A program made the position numbers and the translations under genes. From assembly GCA_030432565.1 (NCBI GenBank), contig JAUIGV010000022.1, positions 1 through 64,000 of the forward strand: a DNA stretch of 64,000 nt, read 5' to 3'. Positions 1 to 8,229 of the stretch are shown piece after piece. Every line of letters starts with the position of its first letter. Positions within the stretch are counted from its first letter, which is position 1. Source of the DNA: Verrucomicrobiia bacterium. GTDB lineage: Bacteria > Verrucomicrobiota > Verrucomicrobiia > Verrucomicrobiales > Akkermansiaceae. The notes below the pieces were generated by a model. It did no database searches, was not told where the DNA came from, and saw only the letters and a list, made by a program, of their open reading frames with translations.

Positions 1-1228
1 CGACCGAGATCGCTTCCTCGACGCGGAAGAAGACCTTGCTCTCGGCTGCCAGTTCCGGGAAGTCGGCAAGATTGACCCCAAACGTGGTGGATTCACCGGC
101 TTCGCCAACAACACCGTCGTCGAGATCGAAATCCCAGTTCTCCAAATCGGTGGAGTAGCGGACCGCGTAAATGCGGCCCGGAGCTGAGTTCCAGGTTAGG
201 CTCAATGTGGTGCCATTAACGTCAGTGGTGTAGTCAATCGCGGTGATGGCGAGATCCACAGTGGGAGCGCCCACGGTGACGGTGCCTTCGCCAATGATCC
301 AGTCTTCTGCGTTGGTGTAAGTGCCATTTGGAACCGGAGTGTAGGTGCCGGTGCCTTCGATATCGATTTGTAGCAGCCCTTCACCGATGAACTCGTTGAC
401 TCCGGCGTCCATGTTAAAAACACCTTTGGCTCCAATGAAAACGGCTGTGGCATCGTCGTCGATGGCACCTTCTCCGCCGACGGCATTGGCCGTGATTCGA
501 AGCGAGGCGATACCTCCGCCGAGTCCCGGGCGACCTTCAAGCGTCAGTTGCGGAGCCTGGCCAAATGCCCCCACCTTATCGGCAACCCAGTAGCTTGGTT
601 GTGGATTGTCCGCGTTACCATTGTCATTGAAGAGCCTGATATCTCCGGTGATCGTGTTTGGGGCATCCCCGGTAATGATGATGAGTTCATCTTCGTCGAC
701 ACCATCAGAAAAGCCGCCACTCCGTGAAAGAAGGAGGCTTCCGGGCCCACTTATGATTCCCTCGATCGTGAGGCTTCGGTCTCTTTCCTGGCGGATATGG
801 AATGGCAATGGGAACTCCGGGAGGTTCAGGTCCACGATCGTATTGTCGCCGCCATGTTTGAAGACGATATCCTGGTTGCCTGTGCCGGTCCCGGTAATTG
901 CGGCAATGGTGCCGATGGTGACGCCCTCGTTGGTCAACCTGATGGAGTTGTTGATCAATGAACTCCGGTCGATCGTGAAGGTGTCTTCACCATCGGGGAA
1001 TCCGTTGAGGCCGTCATCTTCACCACTGACCAAGGTCCAGTTCACGGGGTTGGTCCAGAGTTGCTGGAATGACTGTCCATCGTCATTGGGGGCTCCTTCG
1101 TTTGTTGCAGCATTGTCTATTCTAAAGGCGAACACTGCTGCTGGTGCCGTGTCGAAAAGGACGACAATTGTCGACAACGCTGCTGCGAGGCCGATTCCGT
1201 TTTTTGATATTTTAGTAGTCATATTCAT
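1..1228 (-). CDS. Secreted passenger/autotransporter-like repeat protein, 3' end beyond left edge
   Basis: The frame is open on the minus strand from ATG at 1228 to position 1, about 409 codons, and runs off the window. A second in-frame ATG lies at 1222. It opens with a signal-peptide-like stretch (basic residues, then GLAAALSTIVVLF) and is clearly a paralog of the next gene upstream. Both share GQSFQQ, NNS.RLT.EG, ITGTGTGNQDIVFK, LSRSGGFSDGVD and ADKVGAFGQA. After the shared body this protein does not end in a PEP-CTERM tail. It continues into a fibronectin-like segment (LSLTWNSAPGRIYAVRYSTD) of the kind often seen at the C-termini of verrucomicrobial exported proteins. The beta-rich body resembles PEP-CTERM/autotransporter passenger repeats. 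Function unknown; secretion is inferred from the signal peptide. No Shine-Dalgarno is evident. Confidence 0.8.
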   Translation of the reverse strand, partial: MNMTTKISKNGIGLAAALSTIVVLFDTAPAAVFAFRIDNAATNEGAPNDDGQSFQQLWTNPVNWTLVSGEDDGLNGFPDGEDTFTIDRSSLINNSIRLTNEGVTIGTIAAITGTGTGNQDIVFKHGGDNTIVDLNLPEFPLPFHIRQERDRSLTIEGIISGPGSLLLSRSGGFSDGVDEDELIIITGDAPNTITGDIRLFNDNGNADNPQPSYWVADKVGAFGQAPQLTLEGRPGLGGGIASLRITANAVGGEGAIDDDATAVFIGAKGVFNMDAGVNEFIGEGLLQIDIEGTGTYTPVPNGTYTNAEDWIIGEGTVTVGAPTVDLAITAIDYTTDVNGTTLSLTWNSAPGRIYAVRYSTDLENWDFDLDDGVVGEAGESTTFGVNLADFPELAAESKVFFRVEEAISV

Positions 1229-1263
1229 TGATGTGGGGTTTTTGGGATACATTCTGCAGAAAG

Positions 1264-1294
1264 AGAGCCTATCAGGAATCCCGATAGGCTCTCG
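1264..1294 (-). terminator. Inverted repeat between the two tandem secreted genes
   Basis: Perfect 11-bp stem, GAGAGCCTATC (1264-1274) with GATAGGCTCTC (1284-1294), 9-nt loop. It lies 70-100 nt downstream of the minus-strand PEP-CTERM gene and just upstream of its paralog. Only a short TTT follows on the minus strand, so it may be an attenuating or mRNA-stabilising hairpin rather than a strong terminator. Confidence 0.45.
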
Positions 1295-1362
1295 AACTAT
1301 GGTCTAACTTCTGGTCCTGAAGGTGAGCAAGTTAGCCAGGCCTTTGGAATTGATTTGGGGCA

Positions 1363-2430
1363 TTATCGCTTGCGGCGAGCGAGTCCGAGGATGGAAAGAG
1401 CCGCGAGAGCAAGGCTTGATGGTTCTGGAACGACAGCGCCTACGGTGAGGGTGCCAGCTCCTGCAAGCCAGGGTTCGGCATTGGTGTAGACGCCCGGGGC
1501 GATAGGAGCGAGACCGCTACCGAGGTCGACGAGCAGGTTGCCTTCGCCGATCACTTCGTTCACACCCGGGTCAAGACTTAGGATGCCGTTGTTCCCGATT
1601 TCAAGAATTGTGGCGTCGTCATCGATGGCACCCTCGCCACCGATGGCATTGCTGGTGATCCGAAGAGAAGCTTCTCCGGTCGCTGCACCGTTGGTGGCTG
1701 CAAGTGTGACTGTCGACGCTTGGCCGAACGCTCCAACTTTGTCCGCAACCCAAAAACTGGGTTGTTCGGCACTGTCGTTCAAAAGCTGGATGGCTCCAGT
1801 GATCGTGTTGGCTGCACCTCCGGTGATGGTAATGAGTTCATCTGGATCGACTCCATCGGAAAAGCCCCCGCTGCGAGACAGACGGAGACTGCCCGGGCCT
1901 CCAATGATCCCGTTGATTGTGATGCTTTTGTCTCTCTCGGCCCGAATGTGAAAGGGTTGGCTTGATGACAGGCTGTTAAGGTCACCAATGGTGAAGTCGC
2001 GGGTCTTAAAGACGATGTCCTGGTTGCCGGTTCCGGTTCCCGTGATGGAGGCAATTGCGACAAGGCTCCCCGGGGAACCTTCAGTCGTGAGTCTGGTCGA
2101 GTTATTGGCGACTCCGGTTCTGTCCATGATGATGCTGTCGCCGGCGTCGGGGTATCCGTTGGCTCCATCATCAACGCCACTTTGAAGGGTCCAGTTGTTC
2201 GGCGTGCCCCATCGTTGCTGGAAGGTCTGTCCGTCACTCCCGGGAACGGTATTATCATCTCCGGCAGTGTCGGTTCTGAACACAAAGACGGCCCCAGGTG
2301 CGACCTGTGACGTGACAAGGAGGGCGGCAAGCGCGAGTGTCTTTCGCGGGACATTTTTTGATTGATCATCATAATTATTGGATATCAGGGGTTGGATGCA
2401 TTTGGACCGCTTCCCGACAAGAAGTGGCAC
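1363..2430 (-). CDS. PEP-CTERM sorting domain protein, start region possibly frameshifted
   Basis: The secreted protein ends with a textbook PEP-CTERM tail: VPEPSS, a hydrophobic helix, then a basic cluster (ARRKR). In families studied elsewhere this tail directs processing by an exosortase and attachment to, or release from, the envelope. The body is paralogous to the neighbouring gene downstream. The frame opens at GTG 2430, but that puts 22 unrelated residues before the signal peptide, whose core is TLALAALLVTSQVAPGA. A better start, ATG at 2372 (MMINQK), is out of frame by one base at a run of six A residues (six T on the plus strand, 2353-2358). With seven A residues the product would begin MMINQKNVPRKTLALAALLV, a typical signal peptide. 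This may be a sequencing error, a real mutation or slippage. The gene is probably transcribed from the divergent promoter region near 2460. Confidence 0.85.
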   Translation of the reverse strand: MPLLVGKRSKCIQPLISNNYDDQSKNVPRKTLALAALLVTSQVAPGAVFVFRTDTAGDDNTVPGSDGQTFQQRWGTPNNWTLQSGVDDGANGYPDAGDSIIMDRTGVANNSTRLTTEGSPGSLVAIASITGTGTGNQDIVFKTRDFTIGDLNSLSSSQPFHIRAERDKSITINGIIGGPGSLRLSRSGGFSDGVDPDELITITGGAANTITGAIQLLNDSAEQPSFWVADKVGAFGQASTVTLAATNGAATGEASLRITSNAIGGEGAIDDDATILEIGNNGILSLDPGVNEVIGEGNLLVDLGSGLAPIAPGVYTNAEPWLAGAGTLTVGAVVPEPSSLALAALSILGLARRKR

Positions 2431-2453
2431 TCCGCACAGTTCGTCCCGCTGTC

Positions 2454-2489
2454 TTGTTATTGAAATGATTTTCGTATTTCAAGCTATGA
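2454..2489. promoter_or_regulatory. Divergent promoter and candidate operator palindrome
   Basis: TTGAAAT (2460-2466) and ATTTCAA (2476-2482) form a palindrome with a 9-nt spacer in the short region between the PEP-CTERM gene (minus) and the regulator gene (plus). Each arm also reads as a -35 hexamer, TTGAAA. On the minus strand it is followed after 17 nt by TAACAA (2459-2454), a plausible -10. On the plus strand it is followed after about 18 nt by CTATGA. The arrangement suggests two face-to-face promoters that one dimeric repressor, probably the adjacent regulator, could block together. The promoter and operator calls are inference; the palindrome is directly visible. Confidence 0.4.
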
Positions 2490-2512
2490 CCTAAAAGGGT
2501 AAACCATGGGGT

Positions 2513-3577
2513 GTGGAGATTTCTCGGTTTTCAGTGAAGTCAGCTTCGGTCCAAGTGGCCGAGTTCGTCCGCGACGCGATTGAGCGAAAGGTTTTTGTCA
2601 GTGAGGTCCCGGGGATTCATCAACTTGCGGCTGATCTCGGAGTCAATCACAAGACGGTGACCAAGGCCTTGGAGATTCTTGAGGATCAAGGGATTCTGAA
2701 ATCCGCGGGGCGCGGAAGGAGGCGCCGGATCGTGAAGGCTACGTCAAAAATGAGGGCTTCTCTGCGCATAGGGATTCTGTGCATTGAATCGGCGGATTCA
2801 AGTATTGACCCCGTGATCGATATTCAGCGATTGTTGACGAAATCGGGAAACACGCCTTTTTTTGCCGATAAAACTCTCACGGATCTCAAGATGGACGTGA
2901 GAAGGATTCATGAATTTGTGAAGAGTTCCGAGGCGGATGCATGGATTGTTCTGGCGGCTTCACGTGAGGTTTTGGAATGGTTTGCTTCACAGTCGGTTCC
3001 GGCCTTTGCCTTGTTTGGTCGTCGCCAAGGGGTCAACATTGCTGGTGCCGGCCCATTGACCCGTCCCGCACTTGTGGGAATCATGGAGAAGCTCTTCAAC
3101 CTCGGGCATCGCAGAATTGTCATGCTCAGTCGGGAGATGAGAAGGGTCCCCGAGCCCTCTGAATTTGAACAAACATTCCTTAACTGTCTCCGGGACCACG
3201 CGATTGAGGTTGGCTCCTATCACTTGCCGGCTTGGGAGGAGGGTCGGGATGGGTTCCAACGTCTGCTGAAGTCACTTTTCAAAGTGAGTCCTCCGAGTGC
3301 CCTGATTGTCCATGAACCTCACCAGTTGGTTGCCATCCTCCAGTTTGTCGCCGGCCGGGGAATTCGGGTTCCGGAAGATGTTTCCTTGGCCTGTTTGGAT
3401 TTCGATCACAGTTTTCGCTGGTGCAAGCCTGCGATCGCGCACATTTCCTGGGATGTCCGAAAGGCAGCCGGATGTGTTGAGAAGTGGGCCAACGAGATCA
3501 GCCGGGGAGTTGATGATCGAAAACAAACAGGCATTAAGGCTGTTTTCGCTGAGGGCGGGACGATTGGGCGGCGTTGA
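2513..3577 (+). CDS. GntR-type winged helix fused to LacI-type sensor domain, transcriptional regulator
   Basis: A protein of 354 residues starting at GTG 2513; no in-frame ATG lies nearby. Residues 10-70 form a GntR-like winged helix (AEFVRDAIERKVF, LAADLGVNHKTVTKALEIL, ILKSAGRGR). From about residue 80 to the end it resembles the periplasmic-binding-protein sensor of LacI/GalR regulators (LRIGIL, LGHRRIVMLS, ALIVHEPHQLV, VPEDVSLACLDFD). In such proteins a sugar-like ligand bound to the sensor changes DNA binding. This GntR-head/LacI-body design is common and often expanded in Verrucomicrobia, where ligands are mostly unknown. Its position divergent from the PEP-CTERM pair, with a palindrome between, suggests autoregulation and control of those genes. 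Confidence 0.85.
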   Translation: MEISRFSVKSASVQVAEFVRDAIERKVFVSEVPGIHQLAADLGVNHKTVTKALEILEDQGILKSAGRGRRRRIVKATSKMRASLRIGILCIESADSSIDPVIDIQRLLTKSGNTPFFADKTLTDLKMDVRRIHEFVKSSEADAWIVLAASREVLEWFASQSVPAFALFGRRQGVNIAGAGPLTRPALVGIMEKLFNLGHRRIVMLSREMRRVPEPSEFEQTFLNCLRDHAIEVGSYHLPAWEEGRDGFQRLLKSLFKVSPPSALIVHEPHQLVAILQFVAGRGIRVPEDVSLACLDFDHSFRWCKPAIAHISWDVRKAAGCVEKWANEISRGVDDRKQTGIKAVFAEGGTIGRR

Positions 3578-3592
3578 TTCGTTGCAGGTTGC

Positions 3593-5080
3593 CTATTCAA
3601 AATACTTCTTGATGAAGTCATCGGCATTTTTGCGGTGGGCTTCACGTTTCTCATCGGGCATTTTATCGAGGAGGCGGACCATCATAGAGAGACGATATTG
3701 CGAGGCGAAAAAGTCGCGGTGATCCTCGATGAAGGTCCAGTAGAGACCATCCCAGATGTCGCACCACTCACCTTTGGGGAAGTCCGACATTTTCCGGATA
3801 TAGTTGGAACCTGAAATGTAGGGTTTGGTTGAAAAGACCCCGCCGTCGGCAAATTGGGACATTCCGTAAACATTGGGGACCATGACCCAGTCGTAAGCAT
3901 CGATGAAGAGCTCCATAAACCATTTGTAAACGGCATCCGGGTGGATGCGGCAAAGGAGCATGAAATTGCCGAGAACCATGAGTCGCTCAATGTGGTGGGT
4001 GTAACCATCCTCCAAAAGAGCATGGATGGTATGGTCGATGGGCTCGATCCCGGTGGTGCCATCGTAGAAGGCCGCAGGCATTTTACGGGTGAACCCCCAA
4101 AAGTTCTCCTTCCGCTCCATAATGCCGTGGCGGAGGTAGATGATGCGCATGAATTCGCGCCACCCGATGATCTGGCGGAGGAATCCTTCGAGTGAATTAA
4201 GCGGAATCCTTGAATTGTTTTCGGCAGCTTCCATGGCGGCCTCCACGATTTCATCGGGGGTGATGAGGCCAATGTTGAGCGGTGGAGTCAGGACCGAGTG
4301 AAATATGACGCGAACCCGGGTTGAGATGGCATCCTCGTAGTCGCCGAAGAGTTCGAAGCGCTCCTCGAAGAAGAGAGACATCGCGTAGAGCGCTTCCCGA
4401 CGACTGGAGGGGTAGGTGAAATTCTCCTGCATGCCGGGGGCATCCGGGAATCGCCTGGCAACCCACTTTTGGGCAGCGGAGACCTCGTCGTTTGGCGTGG
4501 GAGAGTAGGGCTCGGGAACCGGTTGTTTTTTTGGAAGCTTCTTGCGATTTTCGGCATCATAGGACCATTTGCCGCCGACTGGTGAGCCGTCGGGTTCCAG
4601 GAGGAGGTCCATGCGCTTTCGTTGGGCTTCGTAAAATTTCTTCATGAAGGGCTTCTTCATGTCATCCATGATTTCCTCCATCCATTCATTGGGCGTGAGA
4701 AACATGGGCGACGGGAGTTTCTCTAGATTTAGGTCGCGCTTTTTGGCGAAACGTTGCAGCCGGCGTTCGATCAGGTAGTCGACGGTATCGACATAGACGA
4801 GGGTTTCGACGTCTTTTGGGACGTGCTTTTCGAGGAGGAGGTCGGTGCGACTGTTTTTTTCAGGCAGGTCAACATAGGTGAGATTTTCCCGGCCATCGGC
4901 CCAGCGTTTCATACTGGCTCGATGAAGAATCAGTTTTTTCGCGTGGAAGTTGAGGGGCTGTTCCCGGTCGGTTCCAAAGAACAGGGGATCCTCGATGAGA
5001 AGGGCCGGGTGATCGTCGGCAAGAGCCGGATGGGAAAGAAAAAGCTGATGAGGAAAGACAAGAGCGAGTGAACGCGACAT
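3593..5080 (-). CDS. Cryptochrome/photolyase-related protein (DPRP, FeS-BCP clan) lacking cluster cysteines
   Basis: A protein of 495 residues. I chose the ATG at 5080 (MSRSLALVFPHQLF) because this is where family members begin; an upstream ATG at 5113 adds only 11 residues. It matches the deoxyribodipyrimidine photolyase-related family: N-terminal Rossmann-like antenna domain, then the helical FAD-binding domain with NSLEGFLRQIIGWREFMR, GNFMLLCRI, NVYGMSQFADGG and ISGSNYIRKMSD. Characterised members repair (6-4) photoproducts and hold a [4Fe-4S] cluster through four cysteines. This protein has only two cysteines, at about 377 and 440, and the usual C-x2-C and CPFN loop before GLYW is replaced by a short FPKGEWCDIW segment. 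It therefore cannot form the canonical four-cysteine cluster. DNA repair or light sensing is the likely role, but the electron-transfer route must differ. It converges with the regulator gene. Confidence 0.88.
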   Translation of the reverse strand: MSRSLALVFPHQLFLSHPALADDHPALLIEDPLFFGTDREQPLNFHAKKLILHRASMKRWADGRENLTYVDLPEKNSRTDLLLEKHVPKDVETLVYVDTVDYLIERRLQRFAKKRDLNLEKLPSPMFLTPNEWMEEIMDDMKKPFMKKFYEAQRKRMDLLLEPDGSPVGGKWSYDAENRKKLPKKQPVPEPYSPTPNDEVSAAQKWVARRFPDAPGMQENFTYPSSRREALYAMSLFFEERFELFGDYEDAISTRVRVIFHSVLTPPLNIGLITPDEIVEAAMEAAENNSRIPLNSLEGFLRQIIGWREFMRIIYLRHGIMERKENFWGFTRKMPAAFYDGTTGIEPIDHTIHALLEDGYTHHIERLMVLGNFMLLCRIHPDAVYKWFMELFIDAYDWVMVPNVYGMSQFADGGVFSTKPYISGSNYIRKMSDFPKGEWCDIWDGLYWTFIEDHRDFFASQYRLSMMVRLLDKMPDEKREAHRKNADDFIKKYFE

Positions 5081-5371
5081 GGGAGATCTTGGAGCTGAAG
5101 TGGAAAAGCGCAAGCACCCGCACGAAACCCTGATGTCGACAAACCTTTAGGATGAGCTGGCCCGCATCCTGTGGACGTAACGTGGATCCATCAGGAAATT
5201 GGATGGTGATTTCAGCTCGGGTTTTTGGTGTGCACGGTGCGGGACCGCCGGCCCAGAAGGGGGGAGCTCGAAATGATCCTGCACGAGAGTCCCCCGCCAA
5301 GGTTATGAAGTGCCTGGATCTCGTTTTTAAATATGCCGAAGAAAATGCGGATTGCAGGCCTGGGCCCTTTT

Positions 5372-6178
5372 TCAGCTTTCCGTGATCCGCACCTGCGTTC
5401 GCTGTCGCTTTTGGAAGCGCGAGAGATGAGTAAACCCGGCATCCTTGATCAACTGCAGGCCTCTTTCAAAATCGCGGGCGACTTCGGATGGATGGTGGGC
5501 ATCCGACGAGAGGGTGATGGGGATGTTGGCCCCGGCGGCGAGAGTGAGGAATTCGGCGGACGGGTATTGCTCGGCGCAGGGTTTGTGAAAGCCTGCGGTA
5601 TTGAGCTCGATGGCGACATCGTTCCCGGCGATGGTCTCAATGACCGGGTCGTAAAAGCGGCGGAGGTCGCCGGAGGGACGGTAGGCAAATTTTTTGATCA
5701 GGTCGGGGTGGCCCAGGAAGTCGAAAAGCCCCGACTTGGCCATGGTGGTGTATTCCTTCCAGTAAAGGCTCCAGATTTGCTCAACGTCAGTTTCAGCCCA
5801 GCGCCCGAGCCATTTTGGATTGTCAAAATCCCATTTGTCGCCGAGGTAGTGGATAGATCCAATAAGGTAATCCCAATCGTATTGCGAGGCGAGGTGGCCG
5901 ATCCAGTCTCCGCAGTTGGGGAGCCAGTCGCACTCCAGCCCGGCACGAACGGAGAGTTTCTCACCAGCATGTTTCCGGGCACGCGCGATCCAATCGAAGT
6001 ATTGGGGAAGATTCTCCTCCAACATCCGCCACTCATCGAAAGGCTCGGGAGCCTGCGGAGCGTGGTCGGAAATGCCGTATTCGGCGAGGTTTTCGGCGAT
6101 GGCTTGATCGATGTATTCCTCGGGTTTGCCTTCGGCATGCAGGCAAAGAGGCGTGTGGGTGTGGTAATCTGCGAGCAT
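5372..6178 (-). CDS. PHP-domain histidinol-phosphatase (HisK/HisJ type)
   Basis: A protein of 268 residues from ATG 6178. It begins MLADYHTHTPLC, the first metal-binding motif of the PHP superfamily, followed by later ligands in GISDHAP, AGLECDW, IGSIHYL, FDFLGHPDL, IELNTAGF and SSDAHHP. This pattern is typical of trinuclear-metal histidinol-phosphate phosphatases of the HisJ type, which make histidinol in histidine biosynthesis. No other his genes are nearby, so the substrate is inferred from family alone; other phosphoesterase activities are possible. The start codon lies about 70 bp from that of the divergent phosphotransacetylase-like gene, so the two may share a promoter region. Confidence 0.82.
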   Translation of the reverse strand: MLADYHTHTPLCLHAEGKPEEYIDQAIAENLAEYGISDHAPQAPEPFDEWRMLEENLPQYFDWIARARKHAGEKLSVRAGLECDWLPNCGDWIGHLASQYDWDYLIGSIHYLGDKWDFDNPKWLGRWAETDVEQIWSLYWKEYTTMAKSGLFDFLGHPDLIKKFAYRPSGDLRRFYDPVIETIAGNDVAIELNTAGFHKPCAEQYPSAEFLTLAAGANIPITLSSDAHHPSEVARDFERGLQLIKDAGFTHLSRFQKRQRTQVRITES

Positions 6179-6249
6179 GGGTGCTTTGGCGTTGTCGGTG
6201 GGGCATTCTCTTACTAGGTTTCCCTCCCGGGCGCAAAGCCTCACACGTC

Positions 6250-7299
6250 ATGTCTCATTTTTCCGAGCCCAATTCGTTTACCAAACCTCTCTTCGACCAA
6301 CTGAAACGTCATCCCAAACGGATCGTTTTTCCGGAAGGCGAGGATGAGAGAGTTCTGCGCGTCGCAGCTCGTTTCGTGGAGTTGGAACTGGGAGTGCCCA
6401 TCTTGCTCGGAGACCGTGATCGGATTTTCGGAATGGCAAAGGAGCTCGATGTTTCCATGAATTTTGTTCGAGTGCTCAACCCGCTGAAGTCATCGGATTT
6501 TCAACTTTTTTGCAACAGGCTCGAACGAATCGAACGTTACCGCGGGGTTGTTGGGGTCGACGCCGAGGAGGTGGTTGCGAAGCCCCATTATTTTGCGGCC
6601 ATGATGGTCCAGTATGGTCAGGCGGATGCCTGCCTGGGGGGGAATCTCACCGAACCCACCGGGGTTTTCCGTCCGCTGCTCCATCTGATTGCGCCCGACC
6701 CGAAGGTTCCCAAGGTTTTTGCAGTTACTGTGATGACTTCAGATCGCCTCGCGAATTTTGGTCGTGACGGTGTCCTGTTTCTTGCTGACACCGGTTTGAT
6801 TCCCGATCCGAAAGTTGACGATCTTGCCAGCATCGCGGCCGAGACGGGGATGTTGGCCCGCCACCACATGGGCCGGAGGGTCCGGGTTGCCATGTTGAGT
6901 CACTCGAATCATGGTAGTTCTCGCAGCGAGTCCGCCCTCAAAATGGTCGCGGCTACGGCGGCCGCGAGGGAAAAGGTTTCGCTCGATGACTGTGTGATCG
7001 ATGGTGAAATCCAACTCGATGTCGCTTTGGATCCCGAGGTGGCAGCTTGCAAGCTGCCCGCGATGTCAAAGAACGAACGAGCCGACGTCCTCGTGTTCCC
7101 TTCACTGGATGCCGCGCACATCAGCTTGAAAATACTGCGTCATCTCGGCGGGGCGGAAAGCTACGGAAAATTAATCCGTGGGCTGACCCGTCCGGCTGCG
7201 CAAGTTCCGCGGACGGCAACCGAGGAAATGATTCTGGGAACTGCTGCCGCACTGGGCGTAGAGGCGATTCAATATCGTCTCCTGCACCCGCATGGATAG
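6250..7299 (+). CDS. Phosphate acetyl/butyryltransferase family enzyme
   Basis: A protein of 349 residues starting ATG 6250 (MSHFSEPNSF). It shows the phosphotransacetylase core throughout: RIVFPEGEDERVLRAA-like opening, DACLGG, MLSHSNHGSS, DGEIQLDVAL, ADVLVFPSLDAAH and a closing SYGKLIRGLTRPAAQ. It resembles the C-terminal transferase domain of MaeB-like malic enzymes and stand-alone Pta, which interconvert acetyl-CoA and acetyl phosphate. No acetate kinase gene is adjacent, so the exact acyl substrate is unproven. An upstream in-frame start at 6181 would add 23 residues unlike the family and overlap the divergent gene's 5' region, so I rejected it. Confidence 0.85.
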   Translation: MSHFSEPNSFTKPLFDQLKRHPKRIVFPEGEDERVLRVAARFVELELGVPILLGDRDRIFGMAKELDVSMNFVRVLNPLKSSDFQLFCNRLERIERYRGVVGVDAEEVVAKPHYFAAMMVQYGQADACLGGNLTEPTGVFRPLLHLIAPDPKVPKVFAVTVMTSDRLANFGRDGVLFLADTGLIPDPKVDDLASIAAETGMLARHHMGRRVRVAMLSHSNHGSSRSESALKMVAATAAAREKVSLDDCVIDGEIQLDVALDPEVAACKLPAMSKNERADVLVFPSLDAAHISLKILRHLGGAESYGKLIRGLTRPAAQVPRTATEEMILGTAAALGVEAIQYRLLHPHG

Positions 7300-7313
7300 T
7301 CCTTTTGTCGGCA

Positions 7314-7664
7314 CTAGCCCGGAGGCCACTGGAGTTGGCGTCCGGCCAGGAGGTGCAAGTGGAGGTGGGGCACCGCTTCTCCTCCATGGGGGCCGTTATT
7401 GACAATCACCCGAAAGCCGTCCCCGGCGTATCCTTCCTGGCGGGCAATCTCGCCGACCTTCAGCATGAGGTGCCCGAGCAGGTCGCGGTCCTCTGATGTG
7501 GCGAGGGCAATCCGGGTGATGGGCTTTTTGGGAATGAGCAGCAGGTGGACAGGGGCCTGCGGGGAAATGTCACGGAAGCAAAGACACAGATCGTCTTCAA
7601 AAACGATGTCCGCAGGAATCTCGCGGGCGATGATTTTCTCAAAAAGAGTAGGTTGCCGGCTCAT
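7314..7664 (-). CDS. HIT (histidine triad) family nucleotide-binding protein
   Basis: A protein of 116 residues of the HINT branch. It has the opening TLFEKIIAREIPADIVFEDD, the middle CFRDISPQAPVHLLLIPKKPI, and the histidine triad PHLHLHLL with H100, H102 and H104. HINT proteins hydrolyse adenosine phosphoramidates or acyl-AMP. It is the last gene of a minus-strand operon with the ATP-cone-like gene and nrdR. Its ATG overlaps the stop of the preceding gene (ATGA at 7664-7661), which indicates translational coupling. It converges with the phosphotransacetylase-like gene with only 14 bp between stops. Confidence 0.92.
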   Translation of the reverse strand: MSRQPTLFEKIIAREIPADIVFEDDLCLCFRDISPQAPVHLLLIPKKPITRIALATSEDRDLLGHLMLKVGEIARQEGYAGDGFRVIVNNGPHGGEAVPHLHLHLLAGRQLQWPPG

Positions 7665-8227
7665 GAGTCAAAGGTGAGATCGAGTTCCAGCTTGGGCGCG
7701 GAGTGGCGGTGTTGATAGCCTTCCAGAAACGAGGTGATCTCGATCCGGAATTGGGCCCTCGATGCCGGGCTGACGTCGGGTCCGCGAAGCAAGGTGATAC
7801 TTTCATTAATATCGCAGAGACGAATGGATTCGGCTCCGGCTTTCTGGAGGAGTCTGATTTCGTCGCCGAGTGAGCGGAAAAAATCCATTTCGGATCCCCG
7901 GCCGGCTTTCCTCGCCGGACCAATGAGAGAGACCGTGATCGGAGGAGCCAGGGGAGAGAGGTGTTGGGCGATGTCATCGCAGCCAATTTTTCTCAACATC
8001 GCTCGCATTCGGGCGTAGAGGTCCTCAATTGCGAAAACTCTGAGGGAGCAGCGTTTTTCGAGATAGTGCAGGATTCCGTCACGAATGTCGGCGATAAAGG
8101 GGCAGTCCGTGCGGTTGCAGGCCGCGGCTGCCCGGCTTAATGCTTCCTGGATCCAATCCGTTTCGTATCCGACCACGTGGTGATGGCCGATTTTTAAGGC
8201 AGGGAGATTTCCTGAGAGGCAGATCAT
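7661..8227 (-). CDS. Uncharacterised protein with a possible ATP-cone-like N-terminal domain
   Basis: A protein of 188 residues that I do not recognise as a named family. Its N-terminal half (about residues 15-90) has the helix pattern of an ATP-cone: WIQEALSRAAAAC, then FIADIRDGILHYL, then FAIEDLYARMRAMLRKIGCDDIAQHL, which resembles the usual I-Q-D-x-V-E-x2-L ending. The C-terminal half carries the strand-like segments ITVSLIGPA and SIRLCDINESI. It lies directly between nrdR (2-nt gap) and the HIT gene (ATGA overlap), so the three are almost certainly co-transcribed. NrdR itself senses nucleotides through an ATP-cone, so a role in nucleotide sensing or ribonucleotide reductase control is a reasonable but unproven guess. 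Confidence 0.75.
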   Translation of the reverse strand: MICLSGNLPALKIGHHHVVGYETDWIQEALSRAAAACNRTDCPFIADIRDGILHYLEKRCSLRVFAIEDLYARMRAMLRKIGCDDIAQHLSPLAPPITVSLIGPARKAGRGSEMDFFRSLGDEIRLLQKAGAESIRLCDINESITLLRGPDVSPASRAQFRIEITSFLEGYQHRHSAPKLELDLTFDS

Positions 8228-8229
8228 TG

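Noticed and set aside
5333-6217. Plus-strand frame of 294 codons opposite the PHP phosphatase
   Set aside because: Antisense shadow of a gene with complete active-site motifs; no motif of its own.
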